NCBI GenBank assembly: GCA_016930445.1
Contig: JAFGGT010000058.1
Location: forward strand, 1-34,070
Source of the DNA: Candidatus Methanofastidiosia archaeon
Lineage (GTDB): Archaea > Methanobacteriota_B > Thermococci > Methanofastidiosales > NM3
Direction of reading: 5' to 3'
DNA: 34,070 bases
In this document: one piece after another, positions 1 through 8,597 of the stretch
Position numbering within the stretch: the stretch's first letter is position 1
Layout of the letters: every line of letters starts with the position of its first letter
Notes under the pieces: generated by a model
What the model saw: only the letters and a program-made list of their open reading frames with translations
Told to the model about the DNA's origin: nothing
Database searches by the model: none
Position numbers and translations under genes: made by a program

Positions 1-393
1 GGCATGGCCAACTGCGATATCCAGTAGCTGGACGGTCAACTCATTTTTCCATTTGATGCCAGATATTGGTCCATCTTTGATAGAAAGCCCGGATATCTCC
101 TCAAGGAATGTGAATGGGGATGTCTCATTTCCCCCTTCCTTTATCGCAATCGAGCCCGCCTCCTCGGCAATTGACAAGATGGTCTGGAAGGGGCCGTCGC
201 CGGATGCCTTCAATCTGGCCCGAACGTGGTTCCTATCGCCTCCGAAAAAGCCCTTTTCCTGCAATGACAGAAGCATCAGAAGCTGTAAGAAAAAATAGTC
301 TATGCCCTTCTCAGCAACAGGACCCAAAGATATGAATCCTTTTTTGGCCCTTTGATATTCCCTTATTAGGGTGTCAAGATCGTCTGGGGTCAT
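1..393 (-). CDS. Hypothetical protein, 3' end truncated by the window edge
   Basis: Open minus-strand frame from ATG at 391-393 to the window edge (MTPDDLDTLIREYQRAKKGFISLGPVAEKGIDYFFLQLLMLLSLQEKGFF...). It starts 8 nt after the PAS gene stop. Absent from the ORF track because it has no stop in the window. Confidence 0.7.
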   Translation of the reverse strand, partial: MTPDDLDTLIREYQRAKKGFISLGPVAEKGIDYFFLQLLMLLSLQEKGFFGGDRNHVRARLKASGDGPFQTILSIAEEAGSIAIKEGGNETSPFTFLEEISGLSIKDGPISGIKWKNELTVQLLDIAVGHA

Positions 394-401
394 TTTCGAC
401 A

Positions 402-809
402 CTAAAGGTCCAGAAGCCTCTTCTCGCCCTTGAGCTGCATTATGTCCCCTATTCTCTGGCTGGCCTCTAGACATCCCAGGTAGTTGCCCTCTCCGTCCCG
501 CAGGGCATAGTATTCGATCATTATCTTTTCCTTCTCTCCAGAGCCCTTATCCACGATGTCTATCCAGAATCTTGCCTTGTCCTTGGATCCATCCTTCATC
601 TCGGCAAGTATCCTTTCGACCTTCTCGACACTCTTGCTCGGGTGGCAGTTATGGACATCTAGGCCTAGGGCCGCCATGGGCCTCTTGAAGGTCCGTGTCT
701 CATGTTTGTTCCATGCGGCCACTTTGTCGTCCGAATCGACTATAGAGAATTCTATTGGTATCGTTTCCAAAAAAGAATCCAATAATCTTCCATCAAGTTT
801 ACCGATCAT
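402..809 (-). CDS. Stand-alone PAS domain protein, resembling the PAS domain of DUF438 proteins
   Basis: 135 aa; 'LDSFLETIPIEFSIVDSDDKVAAWNK...VHNCHPSKSVEKVERILAEMKDG...IEYYALRDGEGNYLGCLEASQ' reads as a PAS fold. Confidence 0.75.
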   Translation of the reverse strand: MIGKLDGRLLDSFLETIPIEFSIVDSDDKVAAWNKHETRTFKRPMAALGLDVHNCHPSKSVEKVERILAEMKDGSKDKARFWIDIVDKGSGEKEKIMIEYYALRDGEGNYLGCLEASQRIGDIMQLKGEKRLLDL

Positions 810-860
810 TTTCCATCCCCTCTTACTATTGATAGCACCTTGGCAATTTTAAAACAATCG

Positions 861-1034
861 CTAAATGACCCTTTGGAAAATAGGGTAAATAGGATATCGC
901 GATGACAATGGCGACATGAAGCCACCATAACTACGCTTGTGAAGGGGTTTCATATTCTCGCATATCTCTATGCTTGATCCTTCCAAGTCCAGGAATCTGT
1001 TGAGCGCGGCGGCCTCTGAGTATGATGCCCCCAT
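861..1034 (-). CDS. Possible small protein (57 aa) directly after the radical SAM gene
   Basis: ATG at 1032-1034, 2 nt after the radical SAM stop codon; TAG at 861-863; MGASYSEAAALNRFLDLEGSSIEICENMKPLHKRSYGGFMSPLSSRYPIYPIFQRVI. Below the length cut-off of the ORF track. Confidence 0.35.
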   Translation of the reverse strand: MGASYSEAAALNRFLDLEGSSIEICENMKPLHKRSYGGFMSPLSSRYPIYPIFQRVI

Positions 1035-1036
1035 GC

Positions 1037-2188
1037 TCAATCGCCTTCACTCATTTGTCGCCCTCCGCCATAGATGAGCTTCTCATAGTACTTTGATGCC
1101 CCCGTCTCGATTATCTCCATGATGATCTCCCTGGTCCTTTCCCCAACACCACGTATCGAGCTCAGATCGCTTTTTGGCCCCAAAGGGGCCTCTATCTTGG
1201 ATATCTCATACGCTGCCCGGCCATAGGTGGGCCGCGACCCCCTGAGGCTCAGAAGATAATCGATGTGCTCAAGGATCACTATTATGGTGTCGTTCACACC
1301 TAGAAGCCCCTTATATAGGTGTGGCGGCATCCTCAGAGGTATTCCATGATCCTTTGCCAGGCCATAGAATCTTTTCTGAATGCCGTCGTAATAATCCCCT
1401 GCCGCATTTCCCCATCTATCGCCTGGATACAATCCATCGTACCTCTCAACAAGGTCCGGGGCATTCTCCCTAAGGACATCGTAGAAATGCTCCTTCTGCC
1501 TCCCATCCTTCAATGTCATTCCTCCAAAGATGATAAAATCGGCATCCACATCCTTGGCCGCCTTGAGGCATTGGTCCAAGTGCGACTCATCATCGGTAAG
1601 GAACGGGATCACAGGTAGCAGGAAAATCCCACAGGGTATGCCCCGCTCCTTGCATTTACTGATGGTCTCGAGCCTTTCAGAAGGCAGGGGCACTCCAGGC
1701 TCGAATATGGAGCCCAGCCCGTCATCGGCCGATGAGAAGCTAAAGCTTACAACTGCCCCCTTTCTAGCGGCTATCCTCTCTATTATGTCCAGGTCCCTCT
1801 CGACCATTGTGGACTTGGTCAATATGTGCGCAGGATGATTGAACTTCAAAAGCAGCCTAAGGGCGCCCCTCGTCAAGAGATACTTCTCCTCCAGTGGCTG
1901 ATAGCTGTCACCGACACCGCCCCCCACCATCATGTAACCCCCTTTGAAAGAGGTCCTCTTCCTTCTGGGATCGAGCTCGCGCTTTAGGACATCCATGGCA
2001 TTTATCTTTACTGTCACATCGCGTCCGAACTCGCCTTCGACCCTGTAGCCCTCTGCCCTTCCATCACAGTATGAACAGTTATGTGCGCATCCCCTGTAAA
2101 GGTTCATCCCATACCTTGAGAGAAACCATGAGTCTATCTTCTTGTGTTTGAGCAGGATGGTCTTTGAGCTAATCTCGGTGACTGTCAT
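1037..2188 (-). CDS. SplB/COG1533-like radical SAM protein with a C-terminal helix-hairpin-helix segment
   Basis: 383 aa; CX3CX2C in 'YRGCAHNCSYCDGRAEGY'; 'DVTVKINAMDVLKREL'; C-terminal 'LSSIRGVGERTREIIMEIIETGASKYYEKLI' resembles a Pol X-type HhH. Confidence 0.85.
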   Translation of the reverse strand: MTVTEISSKTILLKHKKIDSWFLSRYGMNLYRGCAHNCSYCDGRAEGYRVEGEFGRDVTVKINAMDVLKRELDPRRKRTSFKGGYMMVGGGVGDSYQPLEEKYLLTRGALRLLLKFNHPAHILTKSTMVERDLDIIERIAARKGAVVSFSFSSADDGLGSIFEPGVPLPSERLETISKCKERGIPCGIFLLPVIPFLTDDESHLDQCLKAAKDVDADFIIFGGMTLKDGRQKEHFYDVLRENAPDLVERYDGLYPGDRWGNAAGDYYDGIQKRFYGLAKDHGIPLRMPPHLYKGLLGVNDTIIVILEHIDYLLSLRGSRPTYGRAAYEISKIEAPLGPKSDLSSIRGVGERTREIIMEIIETGASKYYEKLIYGGGRQMSEGD

Positions 2189-2994
2189 TTTAGCACATAT
2201 CTCCTTTTTTTGTATTTATATTCATTTACGCCCAGCAGTCTCATGACCTTTTCCGGCCTCTCCTTCACCATATTGCGGCAAGCCCGATAAGCTATCCAAT
2301 ACGAGTCCCTATTGCCCGTTGCGGCAAGTTCCTCCACTATTTTGAGCACAATTTCAGGCAGCTTCTTTGACAGGTCGCTGAGATTGTTCCCGATGGAGGT
2401 TCGCGGGTAGCTATTATGTTCTCTGAAAAGCCCCCTGAGAACTGACAATGGGTATTCAGGCTCCTTGTAGAACCATTTGTTCTCCTTCACGGGGCGCAGC
2501 GTCTCGGCAACGAATCGCCTGAGCATCGGGTCCGGCGACCTTGACCAGCTCGAAAGATGCTTTCTGGCATCTTCTGGGTGGCCCTTTATGACCCGCCTGA
2601 AAAAGAACTGGGCAAGTTCCCGCATGTTCCAATCATCTGATGCGGCCGCCGACTCAAAGTGCGGGATAACACCATGAATATCTTCTATTCCAAGGTTCGC
2701 AATGATCCCCAGAACGACCCCCTTCACCCTATGGCCCTCTGAGCCTTGAAAGAGACTGGAAGAGATTTCCAATAACGAAGGCTCGCCCTTTAGGCAGGAG
2801 TAGAGATGATCGCTCAATGTGTCTATGACATGCACTATGCCATAACTCGTCCTCTTATCCCCTGGTATCCTTGAATACATCTCGTCGACAATGCGTCCTA
2901 TGCCCTCCATGGCGCTCCCTGTTTCCCATTGGAGGGCCGGGATCACGACATCGTTCTCTATTTCTGTTTCGAGCCTTTCGTCGATAAGGTCCAT
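2185..2994 (-). CDS. HEAT-repeat protein of the AlkD/AlkC DNA-alkylation-repair type
   Basis: 269 aa all-helical; 'NMRELAQFFFRRVIKGHPEDARKHLSSWSRSPDPMLRRFVAETLRP...SVANxL-like NNLSDLSKKLPEIVLKIVEEL' arrangement. Its TGA overlaps the next gene's ATG (ATGA). Confidence 0.6.
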   Translation of the reverse strand: MDLIDERLETEIENDVVIPALQWETGSAMEGIGRIVDEMYSRIPGDKRTSYGIVHVIDTLSDHLYSCLKGEPSLLEISSSLFQGSEGHRVKGVVLGIIANLGIEDIHGVIPHFESAAASDDWNMRELAQFFFRRVIKGHPEDARKHLSSWSRSPDPMLRRFVAETLRPVKENKWFYKEPEYPLSVLRGLFREHNSYPRTSIGNNLSDLSKKLPEIVLKIVEELAATGNRDSYWIAYRACRNMVKERPEKVMRLLGVNEYKYKKRRYVLK

Positions 2995-3071
2995 ATATAA
3001 AGGATCGACATCGCCATTTATCCATTTATCTTGGGGAACTCTTAATAATCAGTGATGTCTAGTCTATTACG

Positions 3072-4112
3072 ATGCCGAACAGAAAGGAGGTTGGCGCACC
3101 GCCAGGCACATTGGTCCACGTGGGAAGGAAAAAGGCACAGACTGTGGCAATAAGGCAATTGTTCTACAATGCCGATGATTTTGAGGATATCGAAATAAAA
3201 AATCTTGATGAACTGAAACGTGCCAAGAAGGGCATGAACTCCTGGATAAACGTATCGGGCATCCATGAAATTGGCGTGATAGAGAGCATCGGCAACTATT
3301 TTGAAATCCATCCACTGGTCCTTGAGGACATACTCAACACCGAGCAGCGCCCAAAGCTGGACGAGTACGACGACTACGTGTTCATAGTCATCAAGAGCAT
3401 CTCCTCGTTCGACCCCGAAATCGATCATGAGCAGATAAGCATAATCCTCATGGAAAATCTCGTGATAACGTTCCAAGAGGGACTGGAGAATCATCTTGAT
3501 GGCCTGATGGAGCGGCTGGCCAAACACCAGGGGCGATTGAGGACCCACGGAAGCGACTATCTGGCATATGCTGTGCTCGACACCATAGTCGACAAGTATT
3601 TCCTTCTCTTGGACCATTATTCATCGGTCATCGAGGGCTTGGAGGTCAAGATAATAGATTCTCCCTCAAAGGACATACTCTCCAGGATCCAGAAGCTCAA
3701 GAAACAGATAGCGGACATTAGAAAGACAATGTATCTGAACAGGGAGATAATCGGCAGATTCGAGAAGATAGACACCAGGATCCTGGATAGCTCGACGCTC
3801 CCCTACGTTCGGGATGTGCACGATCACACAGTACAGATACTTGAATCGTTCGACAACTACAGGGAGATCCTTTCAGGCCTTTTGGAGATATACCTGTCCA
3901 ATCTGAGCAACAAGATGAACGAGGTCATGAAGGTCTTGACGATCATAGCCACCATCTTCATACCCCTCTCGTTCATAGCAGGCGTTTTTGGGATGAACTT
4001 CGCCCATATGCCGGAACTGGGATGGAAGTACTCTTATCCGATAGCCCTTATCTCCATGCTGATAATCGCCCTCTTCATGCTAAGATTCTTCAGCAAGAAG
4101 GAATGGATCTAG
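3072..4112 (+). CDS. corA: CorA family magnesium/cobalt transporter
   Basis: 346 aa; two C-terminal TM helices with the GMN motif ('IAGVFGMNFAHMPEL'). Confidence 0.93.
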   Translation: MPNRKEVGAPPGTLVHVGRKKAQTVAIRQLFYNADDFEDIEIKNLDELKRAKKGMNSWINVSGIHEIGVIESIGNYFEIHPLVLEDILNTEQRPKLDEYDDYVFIVIKSISSFDPEIDHEQISIILMENLVITFQEGLENHLDGLMERLAKHQGRLRTHGSDYLAYAVLDTIVDKYFLLLDHYSSVIEGLEVKIIDSPSKDILSRIQKLKKQIADIRKTMYLNREIIGRFEKIDTRILDSSTLPYVRDVHDHTVQILESFDNYREILSGLLEIYLSNLSNKMNEVMKVLTIIATIFIPLSFIAGVFGMNFAHMPELGWKYSYPIALISMLIIALFMLRFFSKKEWI

Positions 4113-4123
4113 GACATTGCAAC

Positions 4124-4747
4124 CTATTCCAGACCTATAGCCCCATGTTTGCAGGAATCCTCACAGTTATAGCAGAGTATGCAGCTCGCTCCATCGATGT
4201 TCAGCTCTTCGGCCCCCGCCGTTATTGCGTTTGTGGGGCATACCTTCTCACATGCCTTGCACCTCTTGCATTTCTCACCTATGATCTTCGGTTTCAAAGG
4301 TCTTGAAAGCGCAGGCAGGCGCATGATCAGGCCAAATGGGCACACATATCTGTGCCACAGCCTAGGTGTGAAGAACGTCAGGAAGAAGAATGCCAGGAAA
4401 AGGACCGGCAGCTTTATCCTTATCTTCGTGTAAGGGGCGGCGGCCTTGAGAAATACTATTGAAAGTATAACAAAGGCCATTATCATCAGAAGGGGCGCTA
4501 ATCTGTCCAATCTGGGCGAATCCAACCTTTTGAGCCCAAGTCTCTTGAAAAGGGCGCCTAACGCCTTGTCATATGCATGGAAGGGGCATAGGTAGCCACA
4601 GAATAGCTTTCCGTAGAATATGCTCCCAAGCGAAAGGGCAAGCATCAATGTGATGGCGAGCGGTTCCCTCTTGGTCCTTACAAGGATGAACAATACCAAA
4701 AAGGCCGCCGTCAGGGTGATCATCTGTACTGTTTTTCTGTATCTCAT
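4124..4747 (-). CDS. Membrane polyferredoxin (NapH/CcoG-like 4Fe-4S protein)
   Basis: TM helices; 'LFCGYLCPFHAYD', 'YVCPFG', and two ferredoxin clusters 'CKRCKACEKVCP' and 'CILCYNCEDSCK'. Confidence 0.85.
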   Translation of the reverse strand: MRYRKTVQMITLTAAFLVLFILVRTKREPLAITLMLALSLGSIFYGKLFCGYLCPFHAYDKALGALFKRLGLKRLDSPRLDRLAPLLMIMAFVILSIVFLKAAAPYTKIRIKLPVLFLAFFFLTFFTPRLWHRYVCPFGLIMRLPALSRPLKPKIIGEKCKRCKACEKVCPTNAITAGAEELNIDGASCILCYNCEDSCKHGAIGLE

Positions 4748-4774
4748 GATGATAGTAAAAGAGCACTTTATTAA

Positions 4775-4791
4775 AATATTTTCATAATATT
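4775..4791. promoter_or_regulatory. Inverted repeat AATATT-N5-AATATT in the divergent polyferredoxin/TrmB intergenic region
   Basis: AATATT TTCAT AATATT lies between divergent starts at 4747 and 4833; possible regulator or promoter site. Confidence 0.3.
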
Positions 4792-4832
4792 AATATAGTA
4801 AAGTTATTATTATCCTCATGCTATTATGATCA

Positions 4833-5579
4833 ATGGAAATTGAAAGCTACCTACGTGATATGGGCCTCACCGAATACGAGTCACGAGTGATGATGGCAGT
4901 TATCGGGAACGAAGGCCTGAGCGCAAAGTCCATCTCGGAGTTCTCCGGGGTGCCCTACTCGAGGATATATGGCACATTGGATTCCCTCGTTAGCAAGGGT
5001 TGGATCTCGAGGGGCGAGGGGCGCCCTTCGACATATTTCCCAAAGGACCTGGATGAGATCCTCGAGAGGCATCTTAGGGAAAAGAAAAGGCAGGCCGATG
5101 ACCTCAGGAGGTATATCGAGGCCATCAGGAGCGAAAAGATATCTGTCATGTCCCCCTCTTTCTCGATAGGTTATGGTTGGGAATCCTTTTTCGATAAGCT
5201 CTCGGAGTCTTATGGCCAAGCTAGCTCGATAAATTGTGTATTGGGATTCCACAACGCCAACATCAAGGACGCCATGGAGATGATGGAGGGCAGATTTGTC
5301 CAAGGGGTTTTCTTCGTGAAGGAAAGCGTATTTGAAAGGGCCCAGGAGGCTTTGCGGGGAGTGACCGGCAAGAATGTAAGGATACTGTCCTTCACCCCGC
5401 CTCTCTGGTTGTTCTTCATCGACAGAAAGGACATACTGATCGCGATCCCCCTGGACCCAGGAGATGCGGAAAACTCCGATGTCAAGTACCTTGAGCTCAA
5501 TAATTTCGTTATGGGCGATATGCTCAATGAGATAATGGGCATGGCATTCAGGGATTCAAAAGGCCCAGACGAGGTGTGA
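4833..5579 (+). CDS. TrmB family transcriptional regulator
   Basis: 248 aa; N-terminal wHTH 'LRDMGLTEYESRVMMAVIGNEGLSAKSISEFSGVPYSRIYGTLDSLVSKGWI'; C-terminal effector-like domain. Confidence 0.9.
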   Translation: MEIESYLRDMGLTEYESRVMMAVIGNEGLSAKSISEFSGVPYSRIYGTLDSLVSKGWISRGEGRPSTYFPKDLDEILERHLREKKRQADDLRRYIEAIRSEKISVMSPSFSIGYGWESFFDKLSESYGQASSINCVLGFHNANIKDAMEMMEGRFVQGVFFVKESVFERAQEALRGVTGKNVRILSFTPPLWLFFIDRKDILIAIPLDPGDAENSDVKYLELNNFVMGDMLNEIMGMAFRDSKGPDEV

Positions 5580-5588
5580 TTGCGGTTA

Positions 5589-5882
5589 TTACAATCTATT
5601 GAGGACCTTTTCCATGTCCAGCTTCTCGTATGCTATCACCTTGTAGTGGTCCTTGCAGGGGCACCTAATGACATTCGTGCCCTCCAATTCGCTCAACGTC
5701 CCATGGAGCCATCCCGATGTCAGGTTCTCTCGTTTTATGAATGAGTATAGGAAAAGCCTTGGGCATCCCTGATAGAACTCGCCCTCATAATCGTGTATGA
5801 TGTCCAAGAGGCATTTCAGCCACCTCCTTCTCATTTCTATCCCCCAGACTATAATCCCGTTCTCAAGGACTTCCATGAACAT
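5589..5882 (-). CDS. Hypothetical protein
   Basis: 97 aa ORF in an otherwise empty interval; no recognised family. Confidence 0.5.
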   Translation of the reverse strand: MFMEVLENGIIVWGIEMRRRWLKCLLDIIHDYEGEFYQGCPRLFLYSFIKRENLTSGWLHGTLSELEGTNVIRCPCKDHYKVIAYEKLDMEKVLNRL

Positions 5883-5987
5883 ATCAAAAAAAGGGTGAAG
5901 ATATAATAGTAAGGAAAGAGCGAGGGTAAAGTGGACAGGGCAACTATATCAGGAAAAGATTATTTATCAATGCCGCTGCCGAGAGGT

Positions 5988-6431
5988 TCACTTTGCACTA
6001 AAATGCAGATCTCCGCCCGATAGATATACTTCATATTTTTTCATGCATGCTTTGTATGTGGTCTCCCATGCCCTCTCTAAGAAATCCTTCTCGCCCCTCA
6101 TGTAATAATCCAATTCATTGTTAAGGAACTCGCTGCTGGTGATCCATAGCTCTATCAGATATATTGGGTCATCACCATCAGCAGCCCATGTAGTGCGTAT
6201 TCTCTCCCCCAGGTAGCAGGCATCTATTGCCTGCACCTCTTTCATCCTTCGGAAATCAAATGCCCTGAGATAAAATGAATTCTCATTGATAAAATCACAT
6301 AAACATTTTGCACTTGGAATCAATTTTTCATCAGAGGATTTTTCATTGGCATTGAAAAGCGTATAATGGTATTTTCCATCTAGCATCTTTATCTTCCTGT
6401 AACCAAATTCAATGATCTCTCCTTCTTTCAT
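5988..6431 (-). CDS. Hypothetical protein
   Basis: 147 aa ORF, AT-rich upstream region; no recognised family. Confidence 0.6.
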   Translation of the reverse strand: MKEGEIIEFGYRKIKMLDGKYHYTLFNANEKSSDEKLIPSAKCLCDFINENSFYLRAFDFRRMKEVQAIDACYLGERIRTTWAADGDDPIYLIELWITSSEFLNNELDYYMRGEKDFLERAWETTYKACMKKYEVYLSGGDLHFSAK

Positions 6432-6514
6432 GAAAAAAGATATGTTAAAATTATATATAAAACTTTAGAGAATATCCATTATTCTGCCTTCAAATCGGAA
6501 TTAAAGAAAACCAG

Positions 6515-6588
6515 TGGGCCCGACGAGATTCGAACTCATGATCTTCGCCTCGTAAAGGCGACGTCATAACCAGCTAGACCACGGGCCC
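6515..6588 (-). tRNA. tRNA-Val (anticodon TAC)
   Basis: Reverse strand GGGCCCG...TCGCC-TTTACGA-GGCGA...GTTCGAATC...CGGGCCC-A. Acceptor, anticodon and T arms read as paired; CCA not encoded. Confidence 0.95.
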
Positions 6589-6603
6589 TGGACAACAAAC
6601 TAT

Positions 6604-8481
6604 TCAGATTGATTGTTGTTTAAAAAACTTACGCCTATATATAACGAAGGCCCCCAGTGTCACGAAAAGGCCTGAAACGAAGCCTATGCCGAACATCACT
6701 GGGTCGTCAAGGAGCCCTCCACCATCATCCTCCTGAGGGTTCTTTCCTTGCCCGTCATCATCTGAGGCCATGAGGAATTTGAATGCGTTGGCTATTCCCT
6801 CCGAGTACTTATAGTATATTATGGCGTTGACCAGCTCCCCATTGCCCTCGAAGACTGATGCGAACTCGTAGTATGAGATGGAGAGGATAGGTATGATGCC
6901 ATTGGCCCTCTGCTCCTCTATGGCGACCGCGGCCTTTTCCTTTGCCCTCCCCAACCTGGACTCCAAGACGTCACTACCGGCAGAGTACAGCTCGATTGCG
7001 ACCGATGAGCGCGTCTTGCTCTCTATGGCATTGAAGAGCGCTGCCGCATAGTTCTCATCGTTGAACTCGCTGAACGCGCTCTCCAAGAGGTCGCTTGCAT
7101 CCGAGAGCAGGCTGCTCGAGGAGATAAGGTCCGATGCGTATATGTAGGTGAGATTTGCATCGTTCAAGATTATCTCGGTGTCGTCCTTTAGCTGCTCGAT
7201 CTCGATCGATTCGCCTTCCGAGCTTCTTTCGCTCACGGTCAGCCAGAAGTCGCTTGTCCTGGCCCTTTCGACAGAGAACGCGAGATTGTAGAGCGCCTCG
7301 GCTTCCTTGTTCCAGACAAGCCGCAACTTCGCAATGTCCAGATATTCCAATGCCTCGAAAGACCTCTCCTGGGCGGCTGAGAACGCCTCGAGGGATGAGT
7401 AGCCCGCGATCGAAGTGGCCTGGTCCTTGACAGCCCCATTCACGTCCTTAATATAGGCTTCAGCATCATTGAACAGCTGAGAGATGACCTGGCTGTCCTC
7501 GCCCGAATCCAGATAATCCAATGCGTAGCGTACATAGGTGTAGGATATCCTTGCTTGGAAGATGTATGACATCGCAGTGTAGTACATGTCCTCTTCGATT
7601 GCCCCCTCTGCCGCGGAAAGCCTCTCGTCGGCCATGTCCACATAGGCCTGTAGGTCTTCGCGGATGCTATCCGATATGGCAGAATCTTGAATGGAACTCG
7701 AGACATCCTCCTTGAGCTGCCTTGTCAGCACAATCTCCTCGTTCACATCCTCTGAGAAGAACGAGGTGTCTATCACTATGTCGCCAGAGTATTCCTCCGT
7801 CTCATATAGCATGCCAGTGAATTCGAACACGGCATCCTGTATGTCTGTCACTTCCTTTACGGACATGCCCCAGTTCTCTGGCGCGTATGTCGTGAGGTCT
7901 ATCTGCTGGTCATCGTGCGTCACCACTGATTGCCCCTCGGGCACTAGGAAGGTCTCTATGCCAAACTCGCTTGCGGCCTCCGCCTTTTCGTATATGCCTC
8001 CGACCGGCCCTACGGTGCCGTCTGGATTGATCATCCCCGTCATCATTACCTTAGGGTCCACTTCCCAGCCGTTCAGAGCGGCAACTGTGGCAACTGTGAG
8101 TATGGCACCGGCAGAAGGTCCTCCTATGACGGAGGATATGGAGGATATCGAGTAGTAGAAGTTGTACTGGTAGAGGTCTACGCCAGCGATCTCCGATGCG
8201 ACGGTGGCGGCAAGCCTGGCAGAGGCCTGCGTATCTATCTCTGAGAGAGGCCATGTCTCGACGAATATGGAGCCATCGCCCTCGGAGATGCTTATGGACA
8301 TCTCGCTGATCACGCCGACATACCCATCCTCTGTCTCTCTCACTGCCGGGGCGTGGACCGTGACAGTGTAGTCAAAGGATTGGGAAGACACTGAAAGCGG
8401 CGCTATCAATAAAACCATGAGGAATAATATTGCACTGATCCTTCTTATCATGTCATCATTCTCCATTACAGAAACAATCAT
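6604..8481 (-). CDS. Secreted/membrane-anchored Lon-like (S16-type) serine protease without an ATPase domain
   Basis: 625 aa; N-terminal signal/TM; Ser motif 'VIGGPSAGAILTVA'; Lys motif 'VGGIYEKAEAA'; long helical region; C-terminal TM 'FGIGFVSGLFVTLGAFVIY'. An alternative start is a few codons downstream. Confidence 0.88.
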   Translation of the reverse strand: MIVSVMENDDMIRRISAILFLMVLLIAPLSVSSQSFDYTVTVHAPAVRETEDGYVGVISEMSISISEGDGSIFVETWPLSEIDTQASARLAATVASEIAGVDLYQYNFYYSISSISSVIGGPSAGAILTVATVAALNGWEVDPKVMMTGMINPDGTVGPVGGIYEKAEAASEFGIETFLVPEGQSVVTHDDQQIDLTTYAPENWGMSVKEVTDIQDAVFEFTGMLYETEEYSGDIVIDTSFFSEDVNEEIVLTRQLKEDVSSSIQDSAISDSIREDLQAYVDMADERLSAAEGAIEEDMYYTAMSYIFQARISYTYVRYALDYLDSGEDSQVISQLFNDAEAYIKDVNGAVKDQATSIAGYSSLEAFSAAQERSFEALEYLDIAKLRLVWNKEAEALYNLAFSVERARTSDFWLTVSERSSEGESIEIEQLKDDTEIILNDANLTYIYASDLISSSSLLSDASDLLESAFSEFNDENYAAALFNAIESKTRSSVAIELYSAGSDVLESRLGRAKEKAAVAIEEQRANGIIPILSISYYEFASVFEGNGELVNAIIYYKYSEGIANAFKFLMASDDDGQGKNPQEDDGGGLLDDPVMFGIGFVSGLFVTLGAFVIYRRKFFKQQSI

Positions 8482-8597
8482 AGATTAATAAACTAGAGTA
8501 TATACGCTTTTTCCATTTTCATGCCCAATTTACACCCAAATGCCTTTCGGCAGAAGAGAATGAAAATAAGAAGAAAAGAGATCTCCGGATTCCGAGA

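Noticed and set aside
53-335. Plus-strand ORFs 53-298 and 114-335
   Set aside because: They lie antisense to an open minus-strand frame (1-393) with better protein character and operon spacing; composition looks like shadow translation.
3042-3617. 191-aa minus-strand ORF
   Set aside because: Entirely antisense to CorA, which has clear motifs; shadow ORF.
6515-6588. Integrated element with att site at tRNA-Val
   Set aside because: No integrase and no duplicated tRNA 3' segment was seen in the window; kept only as a weak synteny question.
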